Shown: positions 1 through 6,278 of the stretch, piece after piece | Layout: the number at the start of each line of letters is the position of its first letter | Numbering within the stretch: position 1 is the stretch's first letter | NCBI GenBank assembly: GCA_004525055.1 | Contig: SPDF01000050.1 | Span: forward strand, 1 to 8,684 | Reading direction: 5' to 3' | From: Gemmatimonadales bacterium | GTDB lineage: Bacteria > Gemmatimonadota > Gemmatimonadetes > Gemmatimonadales > GWC2-71-9 | Length of the DNA: 8,684 nucleotides | The notes under the pieces: generated by a model | Database searches by the model: none | What the model was told of the DNA's origin: nothing | Seen by the model: only the letters and a program-made list of their open reading frames with translations | Position numbers and translations under genes: made by a program

Positions 1-371
1 CGCATCTGTTCCCAGGAGATCCGGCCGCTCTGGTGGCGCTGGACGACGAGGTGCTCGTTTCGTTCCATCCAGTTGAGCAGCGTCTGTTCGTGCGCGTCGG
101 CCGTCCCCATCACGACCCGATCCGTCGTGACTACGGCGACGCCGAACGCCCGGTCGAGCAACCGGGATTCGACCGGGGCTCCCCGCACCCGCTCTTCGAT
201 CAGGGCCTGCTGAAGATACCGGGCGGGAATGCCCACGTCGCGGCCGAGGGCCAGCACCTGGTCCTCGGTCATCTCGTCGCCCAACTCGCGCTCACCGGTC
301 TGTAATTCGGCGGCCCGATGGATGACCCGATCGAGAGCGGCGCGGTCGATCCGCGCGGGGAGGTCGGCCAT
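1..371 (-). CDS. Partial protein of unknown function with N-terminal helical module (C-terminus off the left edge)
   Basis: The first 123 residues of a protein that continues beyond the window. It opens MADLPARIDRAALDR. Residues about 10-50 form two or three amphipathic helices containing AAELQTGERELGDEMTEDQV and then GRDVGIPARYLQQAL. This resembles a module often found at the N-terminus of otherwise unrelated soil-bacterial proteins; I know no assigned function for it. The remainder (residues 55-123) is mixed charged sequence with no signal peptide or membrane segment, so the visible part is probably cytoplasmic. The ATG at 369-371 starts 6 bp after the stop codon of the SPFH gene, with a purine-rich AAGGAA about 13 bases upstream, so it is probably translated from the same transcript and may act with the SPFH protein. 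The frame is open to base 1. The gene is real with good confidence; its function is unknown. Confidence 0.75.
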   Translation of the reverse strand, partial: MADLPARIDRAALDRVIHRAAELQTGERELGDEMTEDQVLALGRDVGIPARYLQQALIEERVRGAPVESRLLDRAFGVAVVTTDRVVMGTADAHEQTLLNWMERNEHLVVQRHQSGRISWEQM

Positions 372-377
372 CGCTGC

Positions 378-1235
378 CTAGGTCGTTTCCTTCTTGACAC
401 CAGACTCGATCCGTGGAAACCCCGCCAACAGATCGGGCGCCGGCAGCGCCGGCGCGTCCGCGGCGGCGGCCGCCTTCAGGCTCGCCACCTTGAGATCAGC
501 CATCTCCATGAAGGGACGGATCAGGTCGATCGGCAGCGGGAAGATGGTCGTCGAATTGTTCTCGGCGGCAATCTCGGCAACCGTCTGGAGGTACCGGAGC
601 TGAATGGCGCTCGGTTCCGTGGACAGCGTGCGGGCCGCCTGGGCCAGCGTCTCCGAGGCCTGGAGTTCGCCTTGCGCGGCGATGACTTTGGCGCGGCGTT
701 CGCGCTCCGCTTCCGCTTGACGGGACATCGCCCGCTTCATCTGCTCCGGGAGGTCTACATCCTTCACTTCGACCGCCGAGACATTGATGCCCCAGGCATC
801 GGTCCGCTCGTCGATGATCCGCTTGAGTACCGCGTTGATCTTCTCGCGGTCGCTGAGCAGCTCGTCGAGTTCCACCTCGCCGAGGACGGCGCGGAGCGTC
901 GTCTGCGCCAACTGGCTGGTGGCGTAGAGGTAGTCCTCGATCTCGATCACGGCGCGAGCGGGTTCGTTCACCTTCATGTAGAGCACGGCGTTCACCTTGA
1001 GGGACACGTTGTCCCGGGTGATGACGTCTTGCGGGGGGATGTCGAGCGCCATGATCCGGAGCGAGACGCGCTTGATGCTGGCGAATCCGGCGGGGAGGAA
1101 GAAGAGCCCCGGCCCCTTGGTGCCCCAGTACTTACCGAGAAAAAAGGCCACGCCGCGCTCGTACTGCTTCAACACGCGCAGGCTGGCAAACGAATAGGCG
1201 ACGGCAACTGCCAGCGCAATCAACAGAATCGGCAT
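378..1235 (-). CDS. SPFH/band 7 (stomatin-like, slipin) membrane protein
   Basis: A 285-aa stomatin/prohibitin-type scaffold protein, expected to be anchored in the inner membrane and to form oligomers that organise membrane domains or assist quality control. Residues 1-18 are a hydrophobic N-terminal anchor. Residues about 20-165 are the SPFH domain, with typical segments QYERGVAFFLGKY, PPQDVITRDNVSLKVNAVLY and GINVSAVEVKDVDLPEQM. Residues about 172-200 are a charged, Ala/Glu/Arg-rich coiled coil (AEAERERRAKVIAAQGELQ), followed by the usual IFPLPIDLI motif at 231-239 and an Ala/Pro-rich tail. The start is the ATG at 1235, which has an excellent AGGAGG seven bases upstream; the frame is open further upstream but that stretch is inside the thiolase gene. 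The SD overlaps the thiolase stop codon, implying coupling. Slipins often pair with an NfeD protein; none is visible here, though it could lie left of the window. Confidence 0.93.
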   Translation of the reverse strand: MPILLIALAVAVAYSFASLRVLKQYERGVAFFLGKYWGTKGPGLFFLPAGFASIKRVSLRIMALDIPPQDVITRDNVSLKVNAVLYMKVNEPARAVIEIEDYLYATSQLAQTTLRAVLGEVELDELLSDREKINAVLKRIIDERTDAWGINVSAVEVKDVDLPEQMKRAMSRQAEAERERRAKVIAAQGELQASETLAQAARTLSTEPSAIQLRYLQTVAEIAAENNSTTIFPLPIDLIRPFMEMADLKVASLKAAAAADAPALPAPDLLAGFPRIESGVKKETT

Positions 1236-1245
1236 TGGTATCCTC

Positions 1246-2451
1246 CTAGGCCGGGAATGCTTCCACAATGACGGCAGCGCCCTGGCCGCCGCCGATGCAG
1301 GCGCTGCCAAGGCCGTAGCGCTTGCCGAGCTTCCGGAGCGCGTGCAACAGGTGCAGGGAAATCCGCGTGCCGCTGGCGGCCAACGGATGGCCGATGGCGA
1401 TCGCGCCGCCATGAATATTAGTTCGCGCACGGTCGAGGCCGAGTTCCTTCTCGACGGCCACGTATTGGGCGCTGAACGCCTCGTTCACTTCAATGAGGTC
1501 CATCTGGTCGAGGGTCATCCCCGCCTTCGCGAGCGCCTTGCGGGCTGCCGGCGCAGGGCCGATGCCCATGTATTTCGGCTCGACGCCCGCGATGCCCCAC
1601 GAGACCAGCCGGCCAATCGGCTTCAACCCCTTGGCCGCGGCCTCGCTTGCCAGCACGACCGCGGCGGCGCCGTCGCAGATGCCCGACGCGTTTCCGGCAG
1701 TCACCACGCCATCCTTCTTGAAGTAGGGCGCCAGTTTGGCGAGCCCCTCAGCGGTGGTGTCCGGGCGCATGTGCTCATCGGCGCCCCACGGCACATCCTG
1801 CTTCGTCTTCCGGTTGCGGATGGGCACGAGGGCGAGCTCGTCAGCAAAGAAGCCACCGTCCCACCCCGCCTTGGCGCGCTGCTGGCTGGTGAGTGCGTAG
1901 GCGTCCACCTCCGCGCGCGAAATCTTGTACTTGTCCGCCAGGTTCTCGGCGGTTTCCGCCATGGAGAAGCCGCAGAGCGGATCCATGAGCGACTCCCAGA
2001 GCAGGTCTTCGAACGGCGGCGCCGGACCGAGGCGGAGTCCCCATCGCGCGCCGCGCACCACGTGCGGCGCCTGGCTCATCGACTCGGCACCTCCGGACAG
2101 GACGATCTTCGACTCGCCGAGCAGGATCTGCTGGGCGCCCTGAATGATCGACTCGAATCCGGAGCCGCAGAGCCGATTGACGGTGACGGCGGGTGTCTCG
2201 ATCGGGAGCCCGGCGCGGAGCGCCACGTGCCGCGCGAGATAGATGGCATCGGCGCTGGTCTGGAGGGCGTTGCCGAAGACCACATGGTCTACCGCAGCGG
2301 CCTCGACGCCGGATTTGGCCAAGGCGTCCTGGGCGGCGTAAACGCCTAGTGTGGTAGCGGTTAGGTCCTTGAGGGTGCCGCCGAAGCTACCGAACCCGGT
2401 GCGGGAGCCGGACAGGAAGAGGACATCGGATTGTTGGCCCTGCGTTTTCAT
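1246..2451 (-). CDS. Acetyl-CoA C-acetyltransferase (thiolase)
   Basis: A 401-aa thiolase, the normal length for the family. It should catalyse reversible condensation of two acetyl-CoA to acetoacetyl-CoA, or thiolytic cleavage of 3-ketoacyl-CoA, in the cytoplasm. All catalytic parts are present: the nucleophilic Cys95 in VNRLCGSGFESI, the NEAF motif at 323-326, His355 in GGAIAIGHPLAASGTR, and Cys385 in ACIGGGQGAA. The sequence is of the biosynthetic/degradative AtoB-ThlA-FadA type; chain-length preference cannot be read from sequence alone. I chose the ATG at 2451, which has GAAGGGC eight to nine bases upstream; an in-frame ATG five codons earlier (2466) has no visible ribosome binding site. 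No hydroxyacyl-CoA dehydrogenase or acyl-CoA dehydrogenase partner lies next to it. It is preceded by a 70-85 bp gap and followed, 10 bp on, by the SPFH gene, an unusual neighbour for a thiolase. Confidence 0.96.
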   Translation of the reverse strand: MKTQGQQSDVLFLSGSRTGFGSFGGTLKDLTATTLGVYAAQDALAKSGVEAAAVDHVVFGNALQTSADAIYLARHVALRAGLPIETPAVTVNRLCGSGFESIIQGAQQILLGESKIVLSGGAESMSQAPHVVRGARWGLRLGPAPPFEDLLWESLMDPLCGFSMAETAENLADKYKISRAEVDAYALTSQQRAKAGWDGGFFADELALVPIRNRKTKQDVPWGADEHMRPDTTAEGLAKLAPYFKKDGVVTAGNASGICDGAAAVVLASEAAAKGLKPIGRLVSWGIAGVEPKYMGIGPAPAARKALAKAGMTLDQMDLIEVNEAFSAQYVAVEKELGLDRARTNIHGGAIAIGHPLAASGTRISLHLLHALRKLGKRYGLGSACIGGGQGAAVIVEAFPA

Positions 2452-2536
2452 TGCGGTGCCCTTCATGAATGAGGGTCGATCGAGACCTGAAAGATGGCCC
2501 GGACCGACCCCCCATTCAAGGAAGGCGCGCCGGAGG

Positions 2537-2998
2537 CTACGGCTTGGGCGGGGTCGGGTGCCACATGTCGTACAAGATCTTCCACTCCCCGTTCGATGCC
2601 CGTATCCACGCCACCATGTACCGGCCCGAGGAGGTCACCGGCTCCTGGCCCTCGCGTTGGCCGGTACTGGCCCACATGCCGACATCCACTGCCAGATCTC
2701 CCTGGATCTGCAGGTGCTCCACGGTCAGCAGGTGGGAGATCTGCCTGAATCCCTCCGGCCACCGGAAGTAGTGCGCGATGGCGGCAGCGCCGACGATGTC
2801 CCGGCGGGCAGGGAAGGCAATCGCCGAGTCGGCGTAGGCCCGGGCCAGGGCGAGGGTGTCGTTCCGGACGTAGGCGGCCGAGAACGCGCGAGCTGCGGCG
2901 GCGATGGCCGTGCTGTCGGCGGCGTAGGTCGTCTGGGCGTGGAGCCCGGACGTCGCCGTGGCGGTGGTCAGGATGGCCACCGCCCAGGCGGTCCTCAC
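2537..2998 (-). CDS. Secreted NTF2-fold (SnoaL/DUF4440-like) protein
   Basis: A 153-aa protein with an apparent Sec signal peptide (MRTAWAVAILTTATATSGLHA, cleavage likely after Ala21), so it is probably periplasmic. The mature part reads like a cone-shaped NTF2/SnoaL-fold domain: AIAAAARAFSAAYVRNDTLALARAYADSA is the usual first helix pair, followed by beta strands ending in GRYMVAWIRASNGEWKILYDMWHP. Such proteins bind small ligands or serve as enzyme-like or accessory domains; the ligand cannot be deduced. It starts at a GTG (2996-2998) that overlaps the stop codon of the GlsB-like gene by 4 bp (GTGA). AGAAGG lies only one base before this GTG, so the SD spacing is poor. A second in-frame GTG at codon 7 is possible but would drop the positively charged N-region of the signal peptide. 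A gap of about 85 bp separates it from the thiolase start. Confidence 0.8.
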   Translation of the reverse strand: MRTAWAVAILTTATATSGLHAQTTYAADSTAIAAAARAFSAAYVRNDTLALARAYADSAIAFPARRDIVGAAAIAHYFRWPEGFRQISHLLTVEHLQIQGDLAVDVGMWASTGQREGQEPVTSSGRYMVAWIRASNGEWKILYDMWHPTPPKP

Positions 2999-3231
2999 GC
3001 CTTCTTGATGAGCCGGATGACGAATAGCAGGATCACGGCACCGGCGGTGGCGCTGATCAGGGTCCCGATGATGCCGACCGGCAGGAAGCCCAACAATCCA
3101 AAGACCCAGCCGCCGACGAAGGCGCCGACGACACCGAGCACGAGGTCGCCGAAGAGGCCGAATCCCTTGCCCTTCATGATCTTGCCCGCGAGGAATCCAG
3201 CCACGACACCGACGATGAGAAAAATGATCAT
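2995..3231 (-). CDS. GlsB/YeaQ/YmgE-family stress-response membrane protein
   Basis: A 78-aa, very hydrophobic, glycine-rich protein of the transglycosylase-associated (GlsB/YeaQ/YmgE) family. The family is commonly induced by general or envelope stress, but its biochemical role is not established. Three membrane segments are visible at about residues 1-17, 27-50 and 53-74, separated by the characteristic short loop KIMKGKGFGLFGDLVLG and ending in the basic tail RLIKKA. The length is typical. The ATG at 3231 was chosen because GAGGAGGT lies nine bases upstream; the frame stays open for eleven more codons, but those precede the SD. It sits 68 bp downstream of the TMEM175 gene, and its TGA overlaps the GTG start of the secreted NTF2-fold gene. 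Confidence 0.92.
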   Translation of the reverse strand: MIIFLIVGVVAGFLAGKIMKGKGFGLFGDLVLGVVGAFVGGWVFGLLGFLPVGIIGTLISATAGAVILLFVIRLIKKA

Positions 3232-3299
3232 GCCCACAAGACCTCCTCGAAGTGGTAAATGCATGCGACTACCTGACCCTTATCCTGCTCCGGGTGCAG

Positions 3300-3875
3300 T
3301 CACTCCTGCAGAACCCGCTCGATGCGCTGGTCGGGAATCAGCCAGATCAGCGCCACCGCGACGAACACTGCTCCGGCGACCCAGACCTGGAAGAAGGACG
3401 CGACTATCCCGATGACGTACAGAACCACCGAGATGTTTCCTTTCCGGTCCCGCCCGATCGCGCGGGCCAGGTTGGAGTCGGGTCCCTCGACGCGAAGCGC
3501 GGCGCGGACCATGATCGTGTAGGCGAGGGCAGCCATCAGCAGCACGAATCCGTAGAGTGCGACAGGGGCGGGGGCAAAGTGGTTCTCTCCCATCCATCCG
3601 GTCACGAAGGGCACCAACGACAGCCAGAAGAGAAGGTGGAGGTTGGCCCAGAGTACGCTGCCGCTCACGCGATGAACTGCGTGCATGGTGTGGTGGTGAT
3701 TGTTCCAGTAGATCCCGAGGTACACGAAACTCAACACATAGCTGAGAAAGACGGGGGTCAGGGGGCGCAGCGCGGCGAAGTCGGCGCCGTGGGGCACCTT
3801 CATCTCCAGCACCATTATCGTGATGATAATGGCCATCACGCCGTCGCTGAACGCCTCCAGCCGTCCAGTGGTCAC
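3300..3875 (-). CDS. TMEM175-family potassium channel protein (DUF1211)
   Basis: A 191-aa integral membrane protein. It begins MTTGRLEAFSDGVMAIIITI, carrying the family signature R-x3-F-S-D (Arg5, Phe9-Ser10-Asp11) in the first helix. Six membrane segments are apparent at about 11-25, 40-60, 76-95, 104-124, 149-165 and 166-182, which fits the single-repeat bacterial form that assembles as a tetrameric K+ channel in the inner membrane. A histidine-rich stretch (WNNHHHTMHAVHR, about 57-69) after the second helix is also seen in relatives. The start is a GTG at 3873-3875 with AAGG seven bases upstream, overlapping the stop of the lipoprotein gene by 4 bp (GTGA). The frame is open upstream but runs through the lipoprotein gene. 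K+ conductance is known for the family; selectivity here is inferred. Confidence 0.93.
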   Translation of the reverse strand: MTTGRLEAFSDGVMAIIITIMVLEMKVPHGADFAALRPLTPVFLSYVLSFVYLGIYWNNHHHTMHAVHRVSGSVLWANLHLLFWLSLVPFVTGWMGENHFAPAPVALYGFVLLMAALAYTIMVRAALRVEGPDSNLARAIGRDRKGNISVVLYVIGIVASFFQVWVAGAVFVAVALIWLIPDQRIERVLQE

Positions 3876-4309
3876 GACTTCGCCTTGATCGGCCCGCGGC
3901 CCGTCACGGTGACCTTGACTGACCGGCCACTCGGTGCGCCGGTGACCCAGATCTGGTACTCGCCCGTCGCCGTTGCCCGGATCTCCCAGGTCGCCCCGCC
4001 CGTCACACCGCGCGACATCAGGCTCCCGATGTACGGCATCTGCGTGCCAGAGAGCCGGGGCCGCAGCTGGAGAGTGATGCCGCCGACATCGGTTTCGGCG
4101 TAGTACAGGCATCCCGCATCGAGGGTAATCGCCGCACGCTCACCCGCCGAATTGAACTCGGTGGCAAGCACGGTCGTACCGGCCGAGACAGGGCAGGCCC
4201 CTGCGACGCCCGTTGGTGCAGCCGGTGCGGGGGTCGAGGCCGTGTCGCTCTGGCCGCCGGAACTGCAGGCGGCGAGCAGTGTGAGGAGTACGAGAGGAGA
4301 TGTGCGCAT
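3872..4309 (-). CDS. Small secreted lipoprotein of unknown function
   Basis: A 145-aa predicted lipoprotein. The N-terminus MRTSPLVLLTLLAACSSGG is a short signal peptide ending in a lipobox (Leu-Ala-Ala-Cys, lipidated Cys15), followed by a flexible Ser/Thr/Pro/Ala linker (about 19-36). The mature domain (about 38-140) is rich in beta strands, with TWEIRATATGEYQIWVTG and SVKVTVTGRGP resembling a small beta-sandwich such as a pre-peptidase C-terminal-like fold; this is a guess from pattern only. Cys39 and Cys67 could form a disulphide outside the cytoplasm. The ATG at 4309 is preceded by TGGAGG with five-base spacing, which decides the start over an in-frame ATG eleven codons upstream. It is the first gene of the leftward run, its TGA overlaps the TMEM175 start, and it diverges from the heme oxygenase operon across a 142-bp region. 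Confidence 0.82.
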   Translation of the reverse strand: MRTSPLVLLTLLAACSSGGQSDTASTPAPAAPTGVAGACPVSAGTTVLATEFNSAGERAAITLDAGCLYYAETDVGGITLQLRPRLSGTQMPYIGSLMSRGVTGGATWEIRATATGEYQIWVTGAPSGRSVKVTVTGRGPIKAKS

Positions 4310-4383
4310 AAGAGCCTCCAGGCATCGGATTGTGTCGATCATGTGAATCTACGTAGCTCCGGCGAATCGGCGAGCGCGGGCGC

Positions 4384-4412
4384 TTGACAGGGTCTGAAAT
4401 GTTGAACAACTT
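4384..4412 (+). promoter_or_regulatory. Possible sigma-70-type promoter for the small-protein/heme oxygenase operon
   Basis: The intergenic stretch 4384-4450 is markedly AT-richer than its surroundings. It contains a perfect TTGACA (4384-4389) and, 17 bases on, CAACTT (4407-4412), which keeps only the two most conserved positions of a -10 element. Transcription would then start near 4419, leaving about 33 bases before the ATG at 4452 with the Fur-like site inside the transcribed leader. The -10 match is weak, and a different start point closer to the Fur-like site is equally possible. No convincing promoter was found on the opposite strand for the divergent lipoprotein gene. Confidence 0.3.
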
Positions 4413-4433
4413 GGTCGCAATAGAAACTTTTTT

Positions 4434-4448
4434 TGAGAATGGTTCTCA
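4434..4448 (+). promoter_or_regulatory. Fur-box-like inverted repeat
   Basis: TGAGAATGGTTCTCA is a near-perfect inverted repeat with 7-1-7 architecture (TGAGAAT, G, GTTCTCA; a 6-bp perfect arm with a 3-base centre). It matches 11 of 14 positions of the classical Fur half-site pair TGATAAT-N-ATTATCA. It follows a run of seven T (4428-4434) and ends 3 bases before the ATG of the small-protein/heme oxygenase operon. Fur-type iron repressors commonly control haem-degrading genes, so iron-dependent repression is the natural reading. The site could also belong to another Fur-superfamily regulator, and it covers the region where a ribosome binding site would be expected. Confidence 0.65.
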
Positions 4449-4451
4449 TCT

Positions 4452-4562
4452 ATGCGATTGCGGCCCTTTCTTGCTAAGCTCGGGTTGGTCGGCACGCTCT
4501 TCTTCCTCATCAAGGGGCTCTTGTGGCTCATCATTCCGGCGCTGATAGTGGCGCTCCAGTGA
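4452..4562 (+). CDS. 36-aa hydrophobic small membrane protein upstream of heme oxygenase
   Basis: A short gene encoding a basic N-terminus (MRLRPFLAK) followed by one continuous hydrophobic helix (about residues 10-34, including LFFLIKGLLWLIIPALIVAL) and ending in Gln. It is predicted to be a single-span inner-membrane peptide. Codon use supports it: about 30 of 36 third positions are G or C, while the overlapping heme oxygenase frame over 4523-4558 has only 4 of 12. Its TGA overlaps a GTG of the heme oxygenase frame by 4 bp, the same arrangement used elsewhere in this window. No clear Shine-Dalgarno sequence precedes the ATG; the Fur-like palindrome occupies that place. I do not recognise a named family. 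Plausible roles are a membrane tether or partner of the oxygenase, or a coupling leader peptide; both are inference. Confidence 0.6.
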   Translation: MRLRPFLAKLGLVGTLFFLIKGLLWLIIPALIVALQ

Positions 4563-5206
4563 AGACCAACACGTCCGGGACCATGCTCACCCTTCGGGAG
4601 AGCACCGCCGGCCATCATCGTCGTGCCGAGCAGCACGAGTTCCAGCAGCAGTTTGTGCGCGGCACCCTCCCGCGGGCGCTCTACGTCCGATGGCTCGGGC
4701 AGATGCTCCACGTCCACGCCGCCCTCGAGGCCCATCTCGACCGCCTCGTCGCCCGGAACCTCCAACTCAAGAGTGTGTTCGACGACTCGCGACGGAAGGC
4801 CGATCCGCTTCGGAAGGACCTGGCATTTCTCGGCGCGGCAACCGACCAGCCGGCGCTGCCCACCGCCCTGGCCATGATGGCCTGGATGGATACGCTCGCC
4901 GAGACGCACCCGCTCGCCGTGCTCGGCGTGCTCTATGTGCTGGAGGGGAGCACCAACGGGTCGAAGTTCATCGCGCGGAAAGTGCGCCCTGCGTACGAGC
5001 TCCCGGCCAACGGCGAGGGCTCGGCGTATCTCGACCCCTACGGCGACGTACAGCCAGTCCGCTGGCAGGAGTTCAAGACGGCGATGGATGCGCTGAACCT
5101 GCCGGCGAGCGACGTCGAGCCGATCGTCGCCGCGGCACAACAGACCTTCGATTCGATTCGCGAACTGGGGGCCGAACTCCTGGCAAGCCAAGCGGCGGCG
5201 GCCTAG
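4559..5206 (+). CDS. Biliverdin-producing heme oxygenase
   Basis: A 215-aa soluble, all-helical bacterial heme oxygenase, which opens haem to biliverdin with release of iron and CO using electrons from a reductase not encoded here. The proximal helix LRESTAGHHRRAEQ carries the T-x3-H-x3-E pattern (Thr16, His20 as likely haem ligand, Glu24), followed by the typical FVRGTLPRALYVRWLGQMLHVH helix. The distal helix GVLYVLEGSTNGSKFIAR (about 123-140) matches the family's glycine-rich, kinked segment. Length is normal. Three starts are possible: GTG 4523 (AAGGGG upstream), GTG 4559 (overlapping the small gene's stop), ATG 4583. I chose 4559 because third-position GC collapses in this frame before 4559 and rises to 17 of 18 codons just after. 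The Fur-like site argues for iron scavenging rather than phytochrome chromophore supply. It ends 4 bp from the convergent dehydrogenase gene. Confidence 0.92.
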   Translation: MKTNTSGTMLTLRESTAGHHRRAEQHEFQQQFVRGTLPRALYVRWLGQMLHVHAALEAHLDRLVARNLQLKSVFDDSRRKADPLRKDLAFLGAATDQPALPTALAMMAWMDTLAETHPLAVLGVLYVLEGSTNGSKFIARKVRPAYELPANGEGSAYLDPYGDVQPVRWQEFKTAMDALNLPASDVEPIVAAAQQTFDSIRELGAELLASQAAAA

Positions 5207-5210
5207 CGGG

Positions 5211-6278
5211 TCAGTCCAGGGCGTTCAACAGCGCGCTCGCCACCTCGGCGGTCGATCCGCTCCCACCGAGGTCCGGCGTGAGCGGCCCGCTCGCCACCAC
5301 CCGCTCCACCGCCCGCTCCAGCTTCGCCGCCCCCGCCGTATTGCCCAACTGTTCCAGCATCAGCGCTCCGGTCAACACGGTCGCCATCGGGTTCGCCACT
5401 CCCTTCCCGACCAGGGGCGGCGCGGAGCCGTGCACCGGTTCGTACAGACCGGCGCGTCCGGGGTGCAGGTTGGCGCTGGCCGCGATGCCCAGTCCGCCGA
5501 TCAGTCCCGCGCCGAGGTCGGAGAGGATATCGCCATAGAGGTTGGTGGTGACGATGACCTGAAAGCGCTCCGGCTCCCGCACCAGCTCAAGTGCCAGCGC
5601 ATCCACGTAGCGATGCTCCTGTTGGATGTCGGGATACCGCTCCCCGATTTCCTGGAAGAGCCGGCCCCAGATCCGCTGATACTGGATGGCGTTGGACTTG
5701 TCGCTCATCGTGACCCGCGTCTTCCCGTGCGCCGCCGCCCACTCGAACGCTGCCTCGATGATCCGCGCAACCCCCTTCCTCGAGTTGATCTCCTCGGAAA
5801 CGTGCACCTCGTCGGGAGTACCGATGCTCTCGGACCGACCCTTTCCGAGATACTGCCCCTCCGTGTTTTCGCGGAAGATGACGAAGTCGATGGCGGTGCT
5901 GCCGCCGTCGTTCCGACGGTCGGCGCGCAACGGCGAGAGCTTGGGATGAAAGAGCCGGGTCGGGCGATAGTTGATATAGAGATCGAGCCGGAAGCGGAGG
6001 CCGAGGAGGATGTCACGAGCGTGTTCGTTGCCCGGGACGCGCGGATCGCCAAGGGCGCCGACGAGGATACCGTCTACATCGTCGCGGAGGTGCTCGAACG
6101 CCTCATCGGGGAGGGTCTCGCCGGTGCGAAGGAAGTGGTCGGCGGAGTAGGGGAGGTGCTCCACCTCGAGCGTCAGCTCCTCAGTGCGCGCCGCTGCCTC
6201 GATGACCGGCAGGGCGGCCTCGATCACCTCGGGCCCGATACCGTCGCCGGCAATGATGGCGATGTTCGCGCGCGTCAC
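5211..6278 (-). CDS. Isopropylmalate/isocitrate dehydrogenase-family beta-decarboxylating dehydrogenase
   Basis: A 355-aa metal-dependent 2-hydroxyacid beta-decarboxylating dehydrogenase, the length of LeuB-type enzymes. Family features in order: AGDGIGPEVI (10-19); substrate arginines Arg95 and Arg105 in GLRFRLDLYINYRP; Arg136 in FRENTEG with Tyr143; Lys194 in MSDKSN; metal aspartates Asp226, Asp250 and Asp254 in TTNLYGDILSDLGAG; and the coenzyme loop VHGSAPPLVGKGVANP (282-297). That loop has Pro288-Leu289 where NAD-dependent LeuB and IDH relatives have Asp-Ile, so coenzyme preference is uncertain. Leucines 91-92 match those that contact the isopropyl group in LeuB, but the sequence is divergent and D-malate/tartrate or other substrates are possible. 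No leuA, leuC or leuD is adjacent. The GTG start overlaps the zinc ribbon gene's stop by 4 bp and has GGAGG six bases upstream. Confidence 0.92.
   Translation of the reverse strand: MTRANIAIIAGDGIGPEVIEAALPVIEAAARTEELTLEVEHLPYSADHFLRTGETLPDEAFEHLRDDVDGILVGALGDPRVPGNEHARDILLGLRFRLDLYINYRPTRLFHPKLSPLRADRRNDGGSTAIDFVIFRENTEGQYLGKGRSESIGTPDEVHVSEEINSRKGVARIIEAAFEWAAAHGKTRVTMSDKSNAIQYQRIWGRLFQEIGERYPDIQQEHRYVDALALELVREPERFQVIVTTNLYGDILSDLGAGLIGGLGIAASANLHPGRAGLYEPVHGSAPPLVGKGVANPMATVLTGALMLEQLGNTAGAAKLERAVERVVASGPLTPDLGGSGSTAEVASALLNALD

Noticed and set aside
437..455. GCGCCGGC-type direct and inverted repeats
   Set aside because: Within the Ala/Pro-rich tail of the SPFH protein; explained by low-complexity coding in high-GC DNA.
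318..1271. Long plus-strand open frame opposite the SPFH gene
   Set aside because: Arg/Gly/His-rich composition typical of a high-GC antisense shadow; the minus strand encodes a clear SPFH protein.
1236..1430. N-terminal extension of the SPFH frame
   Set aside because: It lies within the thiolase coding region; the ATG at 1235 with a perfect SD and a hydrophobic N-terminus is the evident start.
2351..3415. Plus-strand open frame of about 354 codons
   Set aside because: Antisense to three minus-strand genes with recognisable features; no domain and low-complexity Arg/Pro composition.
4401..4410. GTTGAACAAC palindrome as a second operator
   Set aside because: Only 4-bp arms, no match to a known operator; too short to support.
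4349..5191. Minus-strand open frame opposite heme oxygenase
   Set aside because: Shadow of the heme oxygenase codons; no recognisable domain and no start signal.
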